A stretch of DNA of 50,559 bases from an uncultured Lachnospiraceae bacterium (GCA_949743325.1 CATJTQ010000136.1:1-50559); one strand, 5' to 3'. Positions 25,250 to 35,141 are shown, counted from the first letter of the stretch. Program-made: numbers and translations. Notes: a model not told the origin generated them from the letters alone.

Positions 25250-25759
25250 GTGAAAAAGCATTTATTAAGTATTATTACAACAGCACTTGTAGTTGTAAAT
25301 TTGATTATGTCAGTTGTTATTGTTTTTACTGTTTTACCGACAACTACTAAAATCAATAATTTGGTTACCGAGATTTGCGCTGCATTGGCACTGGATCTTG
25401 AGTCAGGCGGTGATGGAACGAGTTCTCTGAAGATTGAAGATCTTGATCCAATTGCAATTGAAGATGAACTGACAATTAACCTGAAAACAGGTGAGGATGG
25501 TAAGGACCATTTTGCTATTATACAAGTAGCGATAATTACAAATAAAAAACATGAAGATTACAAATCTCTTGTTGGTTCAATCACAGAGAAATCAAGTTTA
25601 GTTAAGGATGCAATTATTGCTGAAGTTTCTGATTTTTCAATTGAAGAATTAAAGGCTCATCCGGAAGATGTTCAACAGAAAATATTAGATAGCCTGCAGA
25701 GGTTATTTAACTCACGTTTCATTGTAAAAGTATCATTTGAAAGTATTGTATATCAATAA
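25250..25759 (+). CDS. fliL: flagellar basal-body protein FliL
   Basis: The 169-aa protein has one N-terminal transmembrane helix (about residues 4-28) and an extracytoplasmic domain like FliL, which surrounds MotB and supports torque. The end of the conserved domain shows the pattern QQKILDSLQRLFNSRFIVKVSFESIVYQ (in part here). I selected GTG at 25250, nine bases after GGGAG; TTG at 25241 and 25229 are possible but less well placed. It lies between motB and fliM, the usual position before fliM. The family is diverse, so confidence is moderate. Confidence 0.85.
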   Translation: MKKHLLSIITTALVVVNLIMSVVIVFTVLPTTTKINNLVTEICAALALDLESGGDGTSSLKIEDLDPIAIEDELTINLKTGEDGKDHFAIIQVAIITNKKHEDYKSLVGSITEKSSLVKDAIIAEVSDFSIEELKAHPEDVQQKILDSLQRLFNSRFIVKVSFESIVYQ

Positions 25760-25794
25760 AAATATATGGATAAATCACCCGGGAGGTGAAATTG

Positions 25795-26775
25795 ATGGGA
25801 GATATTTTATCCCAAGATGAGATTGACCAACTGCTTAATGCGTTGAATTCAGGAGAATTAGATGCAGATGAAATTAAAGGAAATGATGAGAAACCAGTTA
25901 AAAATTACGATTTTGCCCGTCCTTCCAAGTTTTCTAAAGATCATCTGCGTACTTTAGAGATAATATTTGAACATTTTGCGCGTATGCTGGCGACAGAATT
26001 GACAGTACAACTGAGAAAGACTGTTCAAGTTGAAGTTATGAACTCAGAAGCGGTTACATATTCAGAGTTTTCTAATGCGTTATCAAATCCTGTTGTATTA
26101 GGGATTATTGATGCGCCGCCATTGCAGGGCAATTTGTTGTTGGAAATGGCATCTAACATAGCGTATGCAATTGTTGACAGAATGCTTGGCGGTAATGGTT
26201 CTACACTGGCAAGGATGAGAGATTTTTCAGAAATAGAGATTACAATAATTGAGAAAGTGCTGTCAGTTATTATAGGGCTGCTTGATGAACCATGGAAGAC
26301 TGTTGTAGAGATGGCCCCTCGTCTGTCAAGAGTGGAAACTAATTCACAGTTTGCACAGATAATTTCACCTACTGAAATGACCGCCATAGTTACAATGAAT
26401 GTTGTAATTGGAGATGTAAAAGGTCTTATGAATGTCTGCATTCCATATATGGCGGTTGAAGATTTTGTTGACAGATTGAATACTAAATACTGGTATTCTA
26501 CTATGCGTGAAAATGATGAAAATTCATATCATGAGGCCATTGAGACTTTGATTTCAAAGACTAATATACCAGTAAAAGCAGTACTTGGAAGAAGCAAAAT
26601 CTCAGTTATGGATTTTGGAACATTGCAGGTTGGAGATATTATTAAAATAGATAAAAAAGTTAATGAAGAGCTTAGTGTGTATGTGGGAAATATTAAGAAA
26701 TTTACTGCTCTCCCAGGCGCCGTAGGCGATAAATATGCAGTAAGAGTCACATCAATTTATAGAGAGGAGCAGTGA
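25795..26775 (+). CDS. fliM: flagellar motor switch protein FliM
   Basis: The 326-aa protein begins with the CheY-phosphate binding motif GDILSQDEIDQLLNAL, followed by the CheC-like middle domain (with FARPSKFSKDHLRTLE) and a C-terminal FliN-homology domain (about residues 245-320). It is the core of the C ring. The ATG at 25795 lies six bases after GGGAGGTGA. Confidence 0.97.
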   Translation: MGDILSQDEIDQLLNALNSGELDADEIKGNDEKPVKNYDFARPSKFSKDHLRTLEIIFEHFARMLATELTVQLRKTVQVEVMNSEAVTYSEFSNALSNPVVLGIIDAPPLQGNLLLEMASNIAYAIVDRMLGGNGSTLARMRDFSEIEITIIEKVLSVIIGLLDEPWKTVVEMAPRLSRVETNSQFAQIISPTEMTAIVTMNVVIGDVKGLMNVCIPYMAVEDFVDRLNTKYWYSTMRENDENSYHEAIETLISKTNIPVKAVLGRSKISVMDFGTLQVGDIIKIDKKVNEELSVYVGNIKKFTALPGAVGDKYAVRVTSIYREEQ

Positions 26776-26779
26776 AAAA

Positions 26780-28000
26780 ATGGACGGAATGCTATCGCAG
26801 GATGAGATAAATGCACTGTTAAATGGAATAGATGATTCTCCAGCAGAAAATGCAGATGCCTCATCGGCAGGAAGCGCCCCGGAAGATACGGGTTTAGAGA
26901 ATGTATTAAGTGATGTTGAAAAGGATGCAGTTGGTGAAATATCAAATATTAGTATGGGTACTGCGGCCACAACATTATATTCACTTGTCAATAGAAAAGT
27001 TGTAATTTCTACTCCAGTAGTACGAGTTGGAAAATGGGAAGATTTAATTGGAAATTACGACAGACCATGTGTATTTATACAAATATCATACACGGTGGGT
27101 CTGGATGGAAAAAACATCTTGATACTTAAAGAAAATGATGTTAAAATTATCACCGATTTGATGATGGGTGGTGATGGAACTAATACAGATGGTGAGCTTG
27201 GTGAATTGCATTTAAGTGCTATAAGTGAAGCTATGAATCAGATGATGGGTTCCTCTGCAACATCTCTTTCATCTATGCTCGATAAGATGATTGATATAAG
27301 TACACCTAATGCAAGTCTTGTAAAAATTGATGAGACTTTTGATAAAGGTGGATTTGAAGAGTTTTTGGAATCTGATTTTGTCAAGATAACTTTTAAAATG
27401 GAAATTGATGATCTTGTTGATAGTGAGATTATGCAATTATATCCAATTGATTTTGCTAAAGAGTTATATGACAGTTTTATAAATGGAATGATTACACCAG
27501 TTGATGAACCGGCGCCGCAGACAGCTCCAGAACCTCAAGCACAGCCTGCGCCACAGCCAGCACAGCCACAACCACAGCCTGCGCCACAACCTATGATGCA
27601 GCCTGATATGCAGATGAATCAGATGATGGGTATGAATCCAATGATGGGTGCACAGCCAATGATGGGTATGCCTCAGATGATGGGAACACAGCAGCCAATG
27701 CAGAATGTAAATGTTCAGCCTGCGCAATTCCAAGCATTTAGTAATGATGTTAATTTTGCTGGTGTTCACGAAAATATTGATTTGATTATGGATGTACCTT
27801 TAGAGGTTACTGTAGAGTTAGGTAGAACTCGTAAATCAATTCAGGAAATTTTGGATTTTGCACCTGGAACAATTATAGAGTTAAATAAGATTGCCGGTGA
27901 ACCGATAGATGTATTGGTAAACGGCAAACTGGTTGCTAAAGGAGAAGTTGTTGTTATTGAAGAAAGTTTCGGTATAAGGGTAACTGAAATAATTCGATAA
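26780..28000 (+). CDS. fliY: flagellar motor switch phosphatase FliY with a Met/Pro/Gln-rich linker
   Basis: The 406-aa protein has an N-terminal CheY-binding motif (GMLSQDEINALLNGI), a CheC-like phosphatase domain (about residues 45-230, with NISMGTAATTLYSLV and ISEAMNQMMGSSATSL), a linker (about 235-325) and a C-terminal FliN domain (about 335-406, with TVELGRTRKSIQEILDFAPGTIIEL). FliY replaces FliN in Firmicutes and dephosphorylates CheY. The linker is odd: a Pro/Gln/Ala stretch followed by repeats of MMG and MMQP. GAGGAG precedes the ATG; fliM ends four bases before. Confidence 0.95.
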   Translation: MDGMLSQDEINALLNGIDDSPAENADASSAGSAPEDTGLENVLSDVEKDAVGEISNISMGTAATTLYSLVNRKVVISTPVVRVGKWEDLIGNYDRPCVFIQISYTVGLDGKNILILKENDVKIITDLMMGGDGTNTDGELGELHLSAISEAMNQMMGSSATSLSSMLDKMIDISTPNASLVKIDETFDKGGFEEFLESDFVKITFKMEIDDLVDSEIMQLYPIDFAKELYDSFINGMITPVDEPAPQTAPEPQAQPAPQPAQPQPQPAPQPMMQPDMQMNQMMGMNPMMGAQPMMGMPQMMGTQQPMQNVNVQPAQFQAFSNDVNFAGVHENIDLIMDVPLEVTVELGRTRKSIQEILDFAPGTIIELNKIAGEPIDVLVNGKLVAKGEVVVIEESFGIRVTEIIR

Positions 28001-28033
28001 ACTTAAATTTAAGAATATAGGAGTGAAGAGATT

Positions 28034-28396
28034 ATGGCAAAGAATATTTTAATTTGTGACGATGCAGCTTTTATGAGAATGATGATCAAGGACATTTTAA
28101 CCAAAAACGGATATAATGTTGTTGGTGAAGCAGAAAACGGTCTTAAGGCAGTGGAAAAATACAACGAGACAAAACCGGATCTTGTATTGATGGATATAAC
28201 AATGCCTGAGATGGATGGTATTCAGGCGTTAAAGAAAATTAAAGAGACTGATGCCGGAGCATTAGTTATCATGTGTTCAGCGATGGGACAGCAGGCAATG
28301 GTTATTGAATCAATTCAGTCTGGAGCAAAGGATTTTATTGTTAAGCCATTCCAGGCAGATCGTGTTTTAGAGGCTGTTAAGAAAGTTGTTGGATAA
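28034..28396 (+). CDS. cheY: chemotaxis response regulator CheY
   Basis: This 120-aa single receiver domain has the acidic pocket Asp9/Asp10, phospho-acceptor Asp54 (LVLMDITMPEMDG), Ser82 (conserved Thr/Ser) and Lys104 in FIVKPF. Phosphorylated CheY binds FliM and FliY to switch rotation. No output domain is present. AGGAGTGAAGAG precedes the ATG. Position between fliY and fliO is that of B. subtilis cheY. Confidence 0.96.
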   Translation: MAKNILICDDAAFMRMMIKDILTKNGYNVVGEAENGLKAVEKYNETKPDLVLMDITMPEMDGIQALKKIKETDAGALVIMCSAMGQQAMVIESIQSGAKDFIVKPFQADRVLEAVKKVVG

Positions 28397-28399
28397 TAA

Positions 28400-28768
28400 T
28401 TGAGTATGTTAGCCGCAAATTTTGGAAGCAGTGGAAATAGTTTCTTACAGCTTTTATGTTCAATTGCTGTATTTGTTGCAATACTTTTTGTTGCATTTAT
28501 TGTTACTAAATGGATTGGCAACTATCAGCAGATTCAGATGAAAAACAACAACATGGAAGTATTAGAGACAATGCGTATTATGAATGGCAAATGTATACAG
28601 ATTGTGCGTATAGCAGAAGAGTATATTGTTATTGCAGTCTGTAAAGATACAGTTACATTTTTGACTAAATTAGATGCTGACAGTATTGAAGAACTAAGAA
28701 ATAATATATCTGAAGAAAAAGAAAGTTTTCAGGATGTTCTGAACAAATTTAGATTGAAAAAAAAGTAG
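28400..28768 (+). CDS. fliO: flagellar biosynthetic protein FliO/FliZ
   Basis: The 122-aa protein has one N-terminal transmembrane segment (about residues 14-40) and a short cytoplasmic beta-domain (NMEVLETMRIMNGKCIQIVRI), as in the FliO/FliZ family that helps FliP assemble in the export gate. The start is uncertain: TTG at 28400 (with a weak GGA six bases upstream) or ATG at 28406. The assignment rests on size, topology and position directly before fliP, since the family is weakly conserved. Confidence 0.85.
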   Translation: MSMLAANFGSSGNSFLQLLCSIAVFVAILFVAFIVTKWIGNYQQIQMKNNNMEVLETMRIMNGKCIQIVRIAEEYIVIAVCKDTVTFLTKLDADSIEELRNNISEEKESFQDVLNKFRLKKK

Positions 28769-28777
28769 GTTGTTACA

Positions 28778-29587
28778 ATGAATCAAAAAAGGGCAAAACA
28801 TTTAAAAAAAATAACAAAGATTTTGCTTATAGTATGTTGCATTATACTATTGACCGGTTCTGAAGTGAGTCCGGTGTCAGCAGCTTTAAATAGACCTACA
28901 GAAGGTTCTGCTCTTACAGATGGCACTGGCTTTTCGCTTGATTTTAACGGAGAGTCTGCTAATCTGTCGGGTACATTAAGAATACTGATTATTTTGACAA
29001 TAGTTTCTTTGGCACCTTCAATTTTAATAATGTTTACGTCCTTTACGCGAATCATAATAGTGCTTCACTTTGTTAGGACCGCATTGTCTACTAATTCCAG
29101 CCCGCCAAATCAAGTATTAGTTGGTCTGTCTTTGTTTTTAACATTGTTTATAATGTCACCTACATTTACAACAATCTATACAGAGGCAATTCAGCCGTTT
29201 GATGCTGGAGAGATTACACAAGAAGAGGCTTTGGACAGAGGTGTGGCGCCTTTAAGGGAATTTATGTATGGTCAGACACAGACAAAAGATTTAAGGCTGT
29301 TTATGGATATAGCTAAGATTGAAACTGTAGAGACCGCAGATGATATACCTATGACGGTGTTGGCACCGAGCTTTATGTTAAGTGAACTTAGGACCGCATT
29401 TATAATTGGATTTTTAGTATATATTCCGTTTATTATAATTGATATGGTTGTTGCGTCGACACTTATGTCGATGGGTATGATGATGCTTCCGCCTACAACT
29501 ATTTCAATGCCGTTTAAAATACTTTTATTTATATTGGTAGATGGCTGGAATCTTGTGATTGGAAATTTAGTGAAGACTTTTTATTAG
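28778..29587 (+). CDS. fliP: flagellar export gate protein FliP
   Basis: The 269-aa protein starts with a long basic region and signal-like hydrophobic segment (about residues 1-37), then the FliP domain: LTIVSLAPSILIMFTSFTRI, PPNQVLVGLSLFLTLFIMSP and, near the end, MGMMMLPPTTISMPFKILLF. Five FliP subunits build the export gate with FliQ and FliR. The N-terminal extension is cleaved in known FliP proteins. The ATG at 28778 is supported by a GTAGGTTG-like site; the gene begins right after fliO. Confidence 0.95.
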   Translation: MNQKRAKHLKKITKILLIVCCIILLTGSEVSPVSAALNRPTEGSALTDGTGFSLDFNGESANLSGTLRILIILTIVSLAPSILIMFTSFTRIIIVLHFVRTALSTNSSPPNQVLVGLSLFLTLFIMSPTFTTIYTEAIQPFDAGEITQEEALDRGVAPLREFMYGQTQTKDLRLFMDIAKIETVETADDIPMTVLAPSFMLSELRTAFIIGFLVYIPFIIIDMVVASTLMSMGMMMLPPTTISMPFKILLFILVDGWNLVIGNLVKTFY

Positions 29588-29605
29588 CTATGAAGGTGAG
29601 AAAAT

Positions 29606-29875
29606 ATGAGTGAACAGGCTGTGTTAGACTTGTTCAATGAAGTAATTTGGATTATTATAAAGTCATCTGCACCAATGCTGGCGGTGTCGTTGATTATTGG
29701 TCTTGTTATAAGTATTTTCCAGACAGTTACATCTATTCAGGAGCAGACATTAACATTTGTGCCAAAGCTTCTTGGTATATTTATAACAATGATGTTGTGT
29801 GGTTCATGGATTTTAAATAATATAACAGATTTTATCAATGAGCTGTGGACTAATTTTTCTATGTATATTAGGTAA
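29606..29875 (+). CDS. fliQ: flagellar export gate protein FliQ
   Basis: This 89-aa protein has two transmembrane helices and the FliQ pattern (SAPMLAVSLIIGLVISIFQ, then TSIQEQTLTFVPKLL). It forms four copies around the FliP/FliR gate. GAAGGTGAG precedes the ATG. Confidence 0.96.
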   Translation: MSEQAVLDLFNEVIWIIIKSSAPMLAVSLIIGLVISIFQTVTSIQEQTLTFVPKLLGIFITMMLCGSWILNNITDFINELWTNFSMYIR

Positions 29876-29880
29876 TTGAT

Positions 29881-30663
29881 ATGGTAGAATTACAACTTAC
29901 ACAATATGATGTTGAGCAGTTTTTACTAATACTTGTAAGAATTGCTTCGTTTCTTTATACAGCGCCGATTTTTTCTATTTCAAGAACAATACCGAATAAG
30001 GTAAAAATTGGTTTTGCAGTTTTGATATCCTTCTTGTTATTTCCTATTGTGCCTGTGAGTACAGTGGAGTATAATTCATTAATACAGTATACGACAGTTA
30101 TTCTAAAGGAAGCTTCGGTTGGTCTTGTAATAGGGTATATGGCCAATATTTGTCTCAATATTTTGAATTTTGCCGGTCGAATAATTGATATGGAAATTGG
30201 TTTTGCCATGGTAACATTGTTTGATCCTGCAACAAATGAACAGACAAGTATAACAGGTACATTATATACTTATTTTGTTATGCTGATGCTAGTAGTTTCA
30301 GATATGTATCAGTATGTGGTAAGAGCAGTTGTTGATTCATATGATGTTATTCCAATAGATGGGGCTGTATTTAATATGGGTTCATTATTTGAACTTATTG
30401 TGCAGTACACTGTAGATTGTTTTGTTTTAGGATTTCGTATAGTATTGCCGTTTTTTACGGTGACGCTTATATTAAATATTGTTTTAGGAATACTCGCAAA
30501 AATAGCACCTCAGATGAATATGTTTGTAATTGGTATGCAGTTAAAAGTGTTTGCGGGATTTATAGTAATGATGATAACAGCAATGTTGTTAAGCTCAGTT
30601 GCAAATATTATATTTTCTGAGATGAAAACCCTTATTGTTTCGGCAGTTGCTGCAATGACATAA
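29881..30663 (+). CDS. fliR: flagellar export gate protein FliR
   Basis: The 260-aa protein has several transmembrane helices and FliR features (LVRIASFLYTAPIFS near the N-terminus, the AGRIIDMEIGFAMV region and a C-terminal PQMNMFVIGMQLKV). It is the single-copy lock of the export gate. Its ATG lies five bases after the fliQ stop with only a weak ribosome binding site, so its translation is probably coupled to fliQ. Confidence 0.94.
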   Translation: MVELQLTQYDVEQFLLILVRIASFLYTAPIFSISRTIPNKVKIGFAVLISFLLFPIVPVSTVEYNSLIQYTTVILKEASVGLVIGYMANICLNILNFAGRIIDMEIGFAMVTLFDPATNEQTSITGTLYTYFVMLMLVVSDMYQYVVRAVVDSYDVIPIDGAVFNMGSLFELIVQYTVDCFVLGFRIVLPFFTVTLILNIVLGILAKIAPQMNMFVIGMQLKVFAGFIVMMITAMLLSSVANIIFSEMKTLIVSAVAAMT

Positions 30664-30678
30664 TGAAGGTGATTTTGA

Positions 30679-31785
30679 ATGCTACAATATAATTTGCAGT
30701 ATTTTGCAAAAGACGGCGAAGGTGGAGAAAAGACAGAAGAGCCTACTGCGAAAAAACTGGATGACGCCCGAAAAAAAGGTCAAGTTGCCAAAAGTAAAGA
30801 GTTGCCCTCAGCAATTATGCTGTTAGGGCTGTTTCTGACAATAAAGATATATATGGGAGTGCTTGGTGAGGGCTTAATGAAAAACTTTAATATGTTTTTC
30901 AATAAAATTCCGGATTATGCAGGTCAAAATGTTTCTCAAATAACATCTGTTGCGTTTGCAGATATTATTTCAAATGTTATGCTTCAGATAGTTATTTTGT
31001 CGATACCTTTTTTTTTAGTTAGTTTTGTGCTTGCTTTTATATCAAATGTTGCACAGGTAAAGTGGAAAGCTACAGCAGAACCGCTTAAGCCCAAATTTAA
31101 TAAATTAAATCCAATTAGCGGATTTAAGAAAATATTTTCAAAAAGATCATTGTTTGAATTGGTTAAAGCAGTGGCAAAAATAGGTCTTTTGGCATACATA
31201 GCATATAGTACGCTGAAAGATAAGGCAGGAGTAATAAAGTTATTATATGAAATTCCATTAAATAGTGCTCTGACAGTAATAGGAGAAATAATTGTAGATG
31301 TAGGGATTAAGATGAGCGTACTTTACTTAGTACTTGGCTTTGTAGATTTTGCTTATGAAAAGTATAAATTTAAAGATGAGATGAAGATGACAAAGCAGGA
31401 AGTTAAAGATGAGTATAAGAATACTGAAGGTGATCCGCAGATTAAAGGTAAAATACGTCAGAGAATGAGAGAGGCTTCACAGAGAAGAATGATGCAGTCC
31501 GTTCCTGAAGCCGATGTAGTAATTACTAACCCTACACACTATGCTGTAGCTATAAAGTATGATGCAGATACACAGAGAGCGCCTGTTGTTGTTGCAAAAG
31601 GAGCTGATTATTTGGCACAGCGTATAAAGGAGACTGCACGAGAAAATAAAGTAGAAATAGTTGAGAATAAACCGCTGGCACGTATGCTGTACAATAATGT
31701 GGAGTTAGATCAGGAAATACCTCCAGAATTGTATCAGGCAGTTGCAGAAGTGCTTGCGTTTGTATATAATTTAAAACATAAATAA
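30679..31785 (+). CDS. flhB: flagellar export switch protein FlhB
   Basis: The 368-aa protein has the FlhB N-terminal cytoplasmic region (EKTEEPTAKKLDDARKKGQV), four transmembrane helices (about residues 35-225) and the C-terminal autocleavage domain with NPTH at 284-287. Cleavage after Asn284 changes export specificity from hook to filament, together with FliK. AAGGTGA precedes the ATG; flhA follows. Confidence 0.96.
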   Translation: MLQYNLQYFAKDGEGGEKTEEPTAKKLDDARKKGQVAKSKELPSAIMLLGLFLTIKIYMGVLGEGLMKNFNMFFNKIPDYAGQNVSQITSVAFADIISNVMLQIVILSIPFFLVSFVLAFISNVAQVKWKATAEPLKPKFNKLNPISGFKKIFSKRSLFELVKAVAKIGLLAYIAYSTLKDKAGVIKLLYEIPLNSALTVIGEIIVDVGIKMSVLYLVLGFVDFAYEKYKFKDEMKMTKQEVKDEYKNTEGDPQIKGKIRQRMREASQRRMMQSVPEADVVITNPTHYAVAIKYDADTQRAPVVVAKGADYLAQRIKETARENKVEIVENKPLARMLYNNVELDQEIPPELYQAVAEVLAFVYNLKHK

Positions 31786-31812
31786 TTTTAGCAGAAGAAG
31801 GAGGTAGTGGAT

Positions 31813-33849
31813 ATGACAATCAAAAAGACAGATATCGGTGTCGGTATATATATATTGGCAGCAATTGTATTCTTGATTATTCCATTGCCAAATACAATAT
31901 TGGATGTAATGCTTGCCTTTAATATAGGTATGGCGCTTGTTATTTTGTTTAATGCTTTGTTTGTAAAAGAAGTGTTGGATATGGCAGCTTTTCCTACAAT
32001 GCTCCTTTTTTCAACAATTTTTAGAATATCGCTTAACGTTTCATCCACAAAGCTTATTCTTCGTACAGGTAATCCTGGTAAAGTTGTAGAGACTTTCGGG
32101 TCATTTGTAGGTGGTAATGATATAATTATTGGAGCAATTGTTTTTATCATACTTATTCTTGTTCAGTTTATGGTAATAAATAAAGGTTCTGAGAGAGTTT
32201 CAGAAGTAACTGCTCGTTTTACATTGGATGCAATGCCAGGTAAACAGATGGCGATTGATGCAGATTTGAATACTGGTGCAATAACAGATGAGGAAGCAAA
32301 GGAGAGAAGAGAGAAGATTCAACAAGAATCTAATTTCTTCGGTTCTATGGACGGTGCTGTTAAATATGTTAAAGGAGACGCACTTGCAGGTCTTATTATT
32401 ACTGTAATTAATATTGCAGGTGGTATTGTTATGGGAGTGTTGCGTCAAGGTATGGAGATGTCTGACGCTTTACAAAAATATACAATATTGACAATCGGTG
32501 ATGGTTTGGTAAGTCAGATACCTTCACTCTGTATTTCGCTGGCAACAGGTATTCTTGTTACAAAGGCTTCTAAAGAAGCCGATTTTTCGGATGTCCTTGT
32601 ACGTCAGCTATTTGGCGTTTCAAAAGTGTTGTATGTAGTAGGTGCAACGATGGTTATACTTGCATTTACACCACTTCCTACAATGTTGTTCCTTGTTTAT
32701 GGTGCAGTATTTATAGGTGTAGCTACAGTAATGAACAAAAAAACTACCATTACGGCTATAGAGGAAGAGGTAGATAGTGATGAAGCACAGGCAGAAGAAA
32801 TTAGAAGACCAGAAAATGTTACTTCATTACTTCAGGTTGATCCTATAGAACTTGAGTTTGGATATGGTATTATTCCTCTTGCAGATGTAAATCAGGGAGG
32901 AGATTTGTTAGACCGTGTTGTTATGATCAGAAGACAGATTGCGTTAGAATTGGGTACAGTTGTTCCAATTATTCGTCTTCGTGATAATATTCAGTTGAAT
33001 CCTAATCAGTATATTATTAAAATAAAAGGTATACAAGTAAGCGAAGGTGAAATACTTTTTGATCATTATATGGCAATGAATCCAGGTTTTGTAGAGGAGG
33101 AAATCACAGGTATTCCAACATTTGAACCATCTTTCCATCTCCCGGCAATATGGATTACTGAAGGACAGAGAGAGCGTGCAGAAAGCCTTGGATATACAGT
33201 AGTAGATCCGCCTTCAATTATTGCTACTCACTTAACAGAGATTATCAGAGATCACATTGCTGAGCTTCTGACAAGACAGGATGTTCAGAGTCTTGTGGAC
33301 AATTTAAAGGAGAACAATCCTACTTTACTGGAAGAACTTGTGCCGAAACTACTTGGAATTGGAGAGATACAGAAAGTATTGCAGAATTTGTTGTCAGAGG
33401 GTATTTCTATCAGAGATTTGTTAACAATATTTGAGACACTTGCGGATCATGCTGCGGTTACAAGAGATACAGATGTTCTTACTGAATATGTACGTCAGAG
33501 CTTGAAGCGTGCAATATCAAATAAATATTTCTCGGCAAATGAAATGACGAGTGTAGTTACTCTTGATCCAAAAATTGAACAGGAAATTATGGCTTCTGTC
33601 AAACAGACAGAACAGGGTGCATATCTAACTCTTGAACCTGAGAAGATTAAGAACATTGTTGCGTCCGTTAAGGCTGAGATTGAGAAATTAGAAAATCTTG
33701 GAAAAAATGCAATAATAATAACCTCTCCTATTGTTAGAATGTATTTTAAAAAGATGACAGAAGATTATATCAAAAACTTAATAGTAGTATCCTATAATGA
33801 AATTGATTCAAATATAGAATTACAATCAGTTGGGATGGTGACTGTATAA
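31813..33849 (+). CDS. flhA: flagellar export gate protein FlhA
   Basis: The 678-aa protein has eight predicted transmembrane helices in its first half, including the FHIPEP signature region (FRISLNVSSTKLILRTG, AFPTMLLFSTIF) and the acidic loop RFTLDAMPGKQMAIDADL, followed by a cytoplasmic domain that recruits FliI, FliJ and chaperones. The ATG at 31813 lies seven bases after AAGGAGGT and is preferred over the GTG at 31807. The last base of its TAA is the first base of the flhF ATG. Confidence 0.96.
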   Translation: MTIKKTDIGVGIYILAAIVFLIIPLPNTILDVMLAFNIGMALVILFNALFVKEVLDMAAFPTMLLFSTIFRISLNVSSTKLILRTGNPGKVVETFGSFVGGNDIIIGAIVFIILILVQFMVINKGSERVSEVTARFTLDAMPGKQMAIDADLNTGAITDEEAKERREKIQQESNFFGSMDGAVKYVKGDALAGLIITVINIAGGIVMGVLRQGMEMSDALQKYTILTIGDGLVSQIPSLCISLATGILVTKASKEADFSDVLVRQLFGVSKVLYVVGATMVILAFTPLPTMLFLVYGAVFIGVATVMNKKTTITAIEEEVDSDEAQAEEIRRPENVTSLLQVDPIELEFGYGIIPLADVNQGGDLLDRVVMIRRQIALELGTVVPIIRLRDNIQLNPNQYIIKIKGIQVSEGEILFDHYMAMNPGFVEEEITGIPTFEPSFHLPAIWITEGQRERAESLGYTVVDPPSIIATHLTEIIRDHIAELLTRQDVQSLVDNLKENNPTLLEELVPKLLGIGEIQKVLQNLLSEGISIRDLLTIFETLADHAAVTRDTDVLTEYVRQSLKRAISNKYFSANEMTSVVTLDPKIEQEIMASVKQTEQGAYLTLEPEKIKNIVASVKAEIEKLENLGKNAIIITSPIVRMYFKKMTEDYIKNLIVVSYNEIDSNIELQSVGMVTV

Positions 33850-35138
33850 TGATTATTAAAAAATTTCAGGCTGAAACAGAGGAAGATGCAATTTTACAGG
33901 CTAAGGACAGCCTTGGAAGCAATGCAGTTGTAGTCAACATTAAGACAATAAAACCAAGGGGAGTAATGGGATGGTTTAAAAAAACTACAGTTGAAGTTAC
34001 AGCAGCATTGGAAGAAAAAGAATCAGCTGAACAGGGAAGTACAGTTAAGAAAGTGTCTTCGGACAATGGAAGGGATATAATAAAGGCAATTGATGAAATA
34101 CGCATAAGAGAGGAGCAGAAAAAGGAAACACATGTGTCCAATACCGATAATCTTGTGCGTCAGCGTAAAGAGGAGAGAAATCCATATATACGGCAGTATG
34201 AAGAAAAGAGTTTAAGTGAAAAGAAAGATGATAATGATTTAGAGAAAAAGTTAGAATCGCTTCAGCAGCTTCTTGAAGAGAATATTGTTAAAAAAGATGA
34301 TAAAAATTTTAAGCCTTATGAAGAAATTAATGAAGATGAGAGTGAAATTGAAATTTATTCAAAATTAATATATAATAAATTACTAGATTATGAAGTTGAT
34401 GAAAAGTACGCGAATATTATAGTTGATGAGATTGATAAAAATGTTAGACCAGAAGGTTGTCTTGATTATGTAATATCTACTGTATATCAGAAGATGATTT
34501 TGAAGCTTGGAGAGCCAAAGCCTATAAAACTTACGCAGAAGAAACCTAAAATCGTGTTTTTTATAGGGCCGACAGGTGTTGGAAAGACAACTACTATAGC
34601 AAAAATTGCATCAAAATTTGCACTAGAAGATAAATGTAAAGTTGCAATGCTGACAGCTGATACTTACAGAATAGCGGCTACAGATCAACTTGAAACATAC
34701 GCAAAAATACTTAATGTTCCATTTAAAGTTGTATATACACAAGATGAAGTCAGAAGTGCTGTAAATCAATTTGAAGATTACGATTTGATATTAGTTGATA
34801 CGGCAGGTCATTCACATCAGAATGAAAAGCAGTTGAGTGACACTAAAAAATTGACTGACAGCATAGAAGATGGAGAACAAAAAGAAGTATTTCTTGTGCT
34901 GAGCGCTACTACAAAATATCATGATTTACTAAGAATAGCGGATTCATATAAGGAAATACCAGGTTATAAACTTATATTTACTAAGTTAGATGAAACAACG
35001 TATTATGGTAATATATTAAATCTTAGAATGTATACAGATGCAGATTTGTCTTATTTGACTTGCGGACAGAATGTTCCTGATGATATTGAAAAAATTGATT
35101 CACAGAAGATTGTCAAGCAGTTACTTGGAGGAAACTAA
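33849..35138 (+). CDS. flhF: flagellar placement/number GTPase FlhF
   Basis: FlhF is an SRP-family GTPase that sets where and when flagella form. The 429-aa protein has a short N-terminal domain (MIIKKFQAETEEDAILQAK), a charged linker (about residues 60-150), an N-domain and the G domain with P loop GPTGVGKT at 240-247, DTYRIAATDQLETYA (G2 region) and DTAGHSH (G3; the usual DTAGRS has an altered residue) and TKLDET (G4). The linker makes it longer than the B. subtilis protein. It overlaps flhA by one base (TAATG). Confidence 0.93.
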   Translation: MIIKKFQAETEEDAILQAKDSLGSNAVVVNIKTIKPRGVMGWFKKTTVEVTAALEEKESAEQGSTVKKVSSDNGRDIIKAIDEIRIREEQKKETHVSNTDNLVRQRKEERNPYIRQYEEKSLSEKKDDNDLEKKLESLQQLLEENIVKKDDKNFKPYEEINEDESEIEIYSKLIYNKLLDYEVDEKYANIIVDEIDKNVRPEGCLDYVISTVYQKMILKLGEPKPIKLTQKKPKIVFFIGPTGVGKTTTIAKIASKFALEDKCKVAMLTADTYRIAATDQLETYAKILNVPFKVVYTQDEVRSAVNQFEDYDLILVDTAGHSHQNEKQLSDTKKLTDSIEDGEQKEVFLVLSATTKYHDLLRIADSYKEIPGYKLIFTKLDETTYYGNILNLRMYTDADLSYLTCGQNVPDDIEKIDSQKIVKQLLGGN

Positions 35139-35141
35139 TAT

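Noticed and set aside
27464-27769. Minus-strand frame rich in His/Leu/Trp opposite the FliY linker
   Set aside because: Its repetitive composition is the complement of the Pro/Gln/Met linker codons; it is not a metal-binding protein gene.
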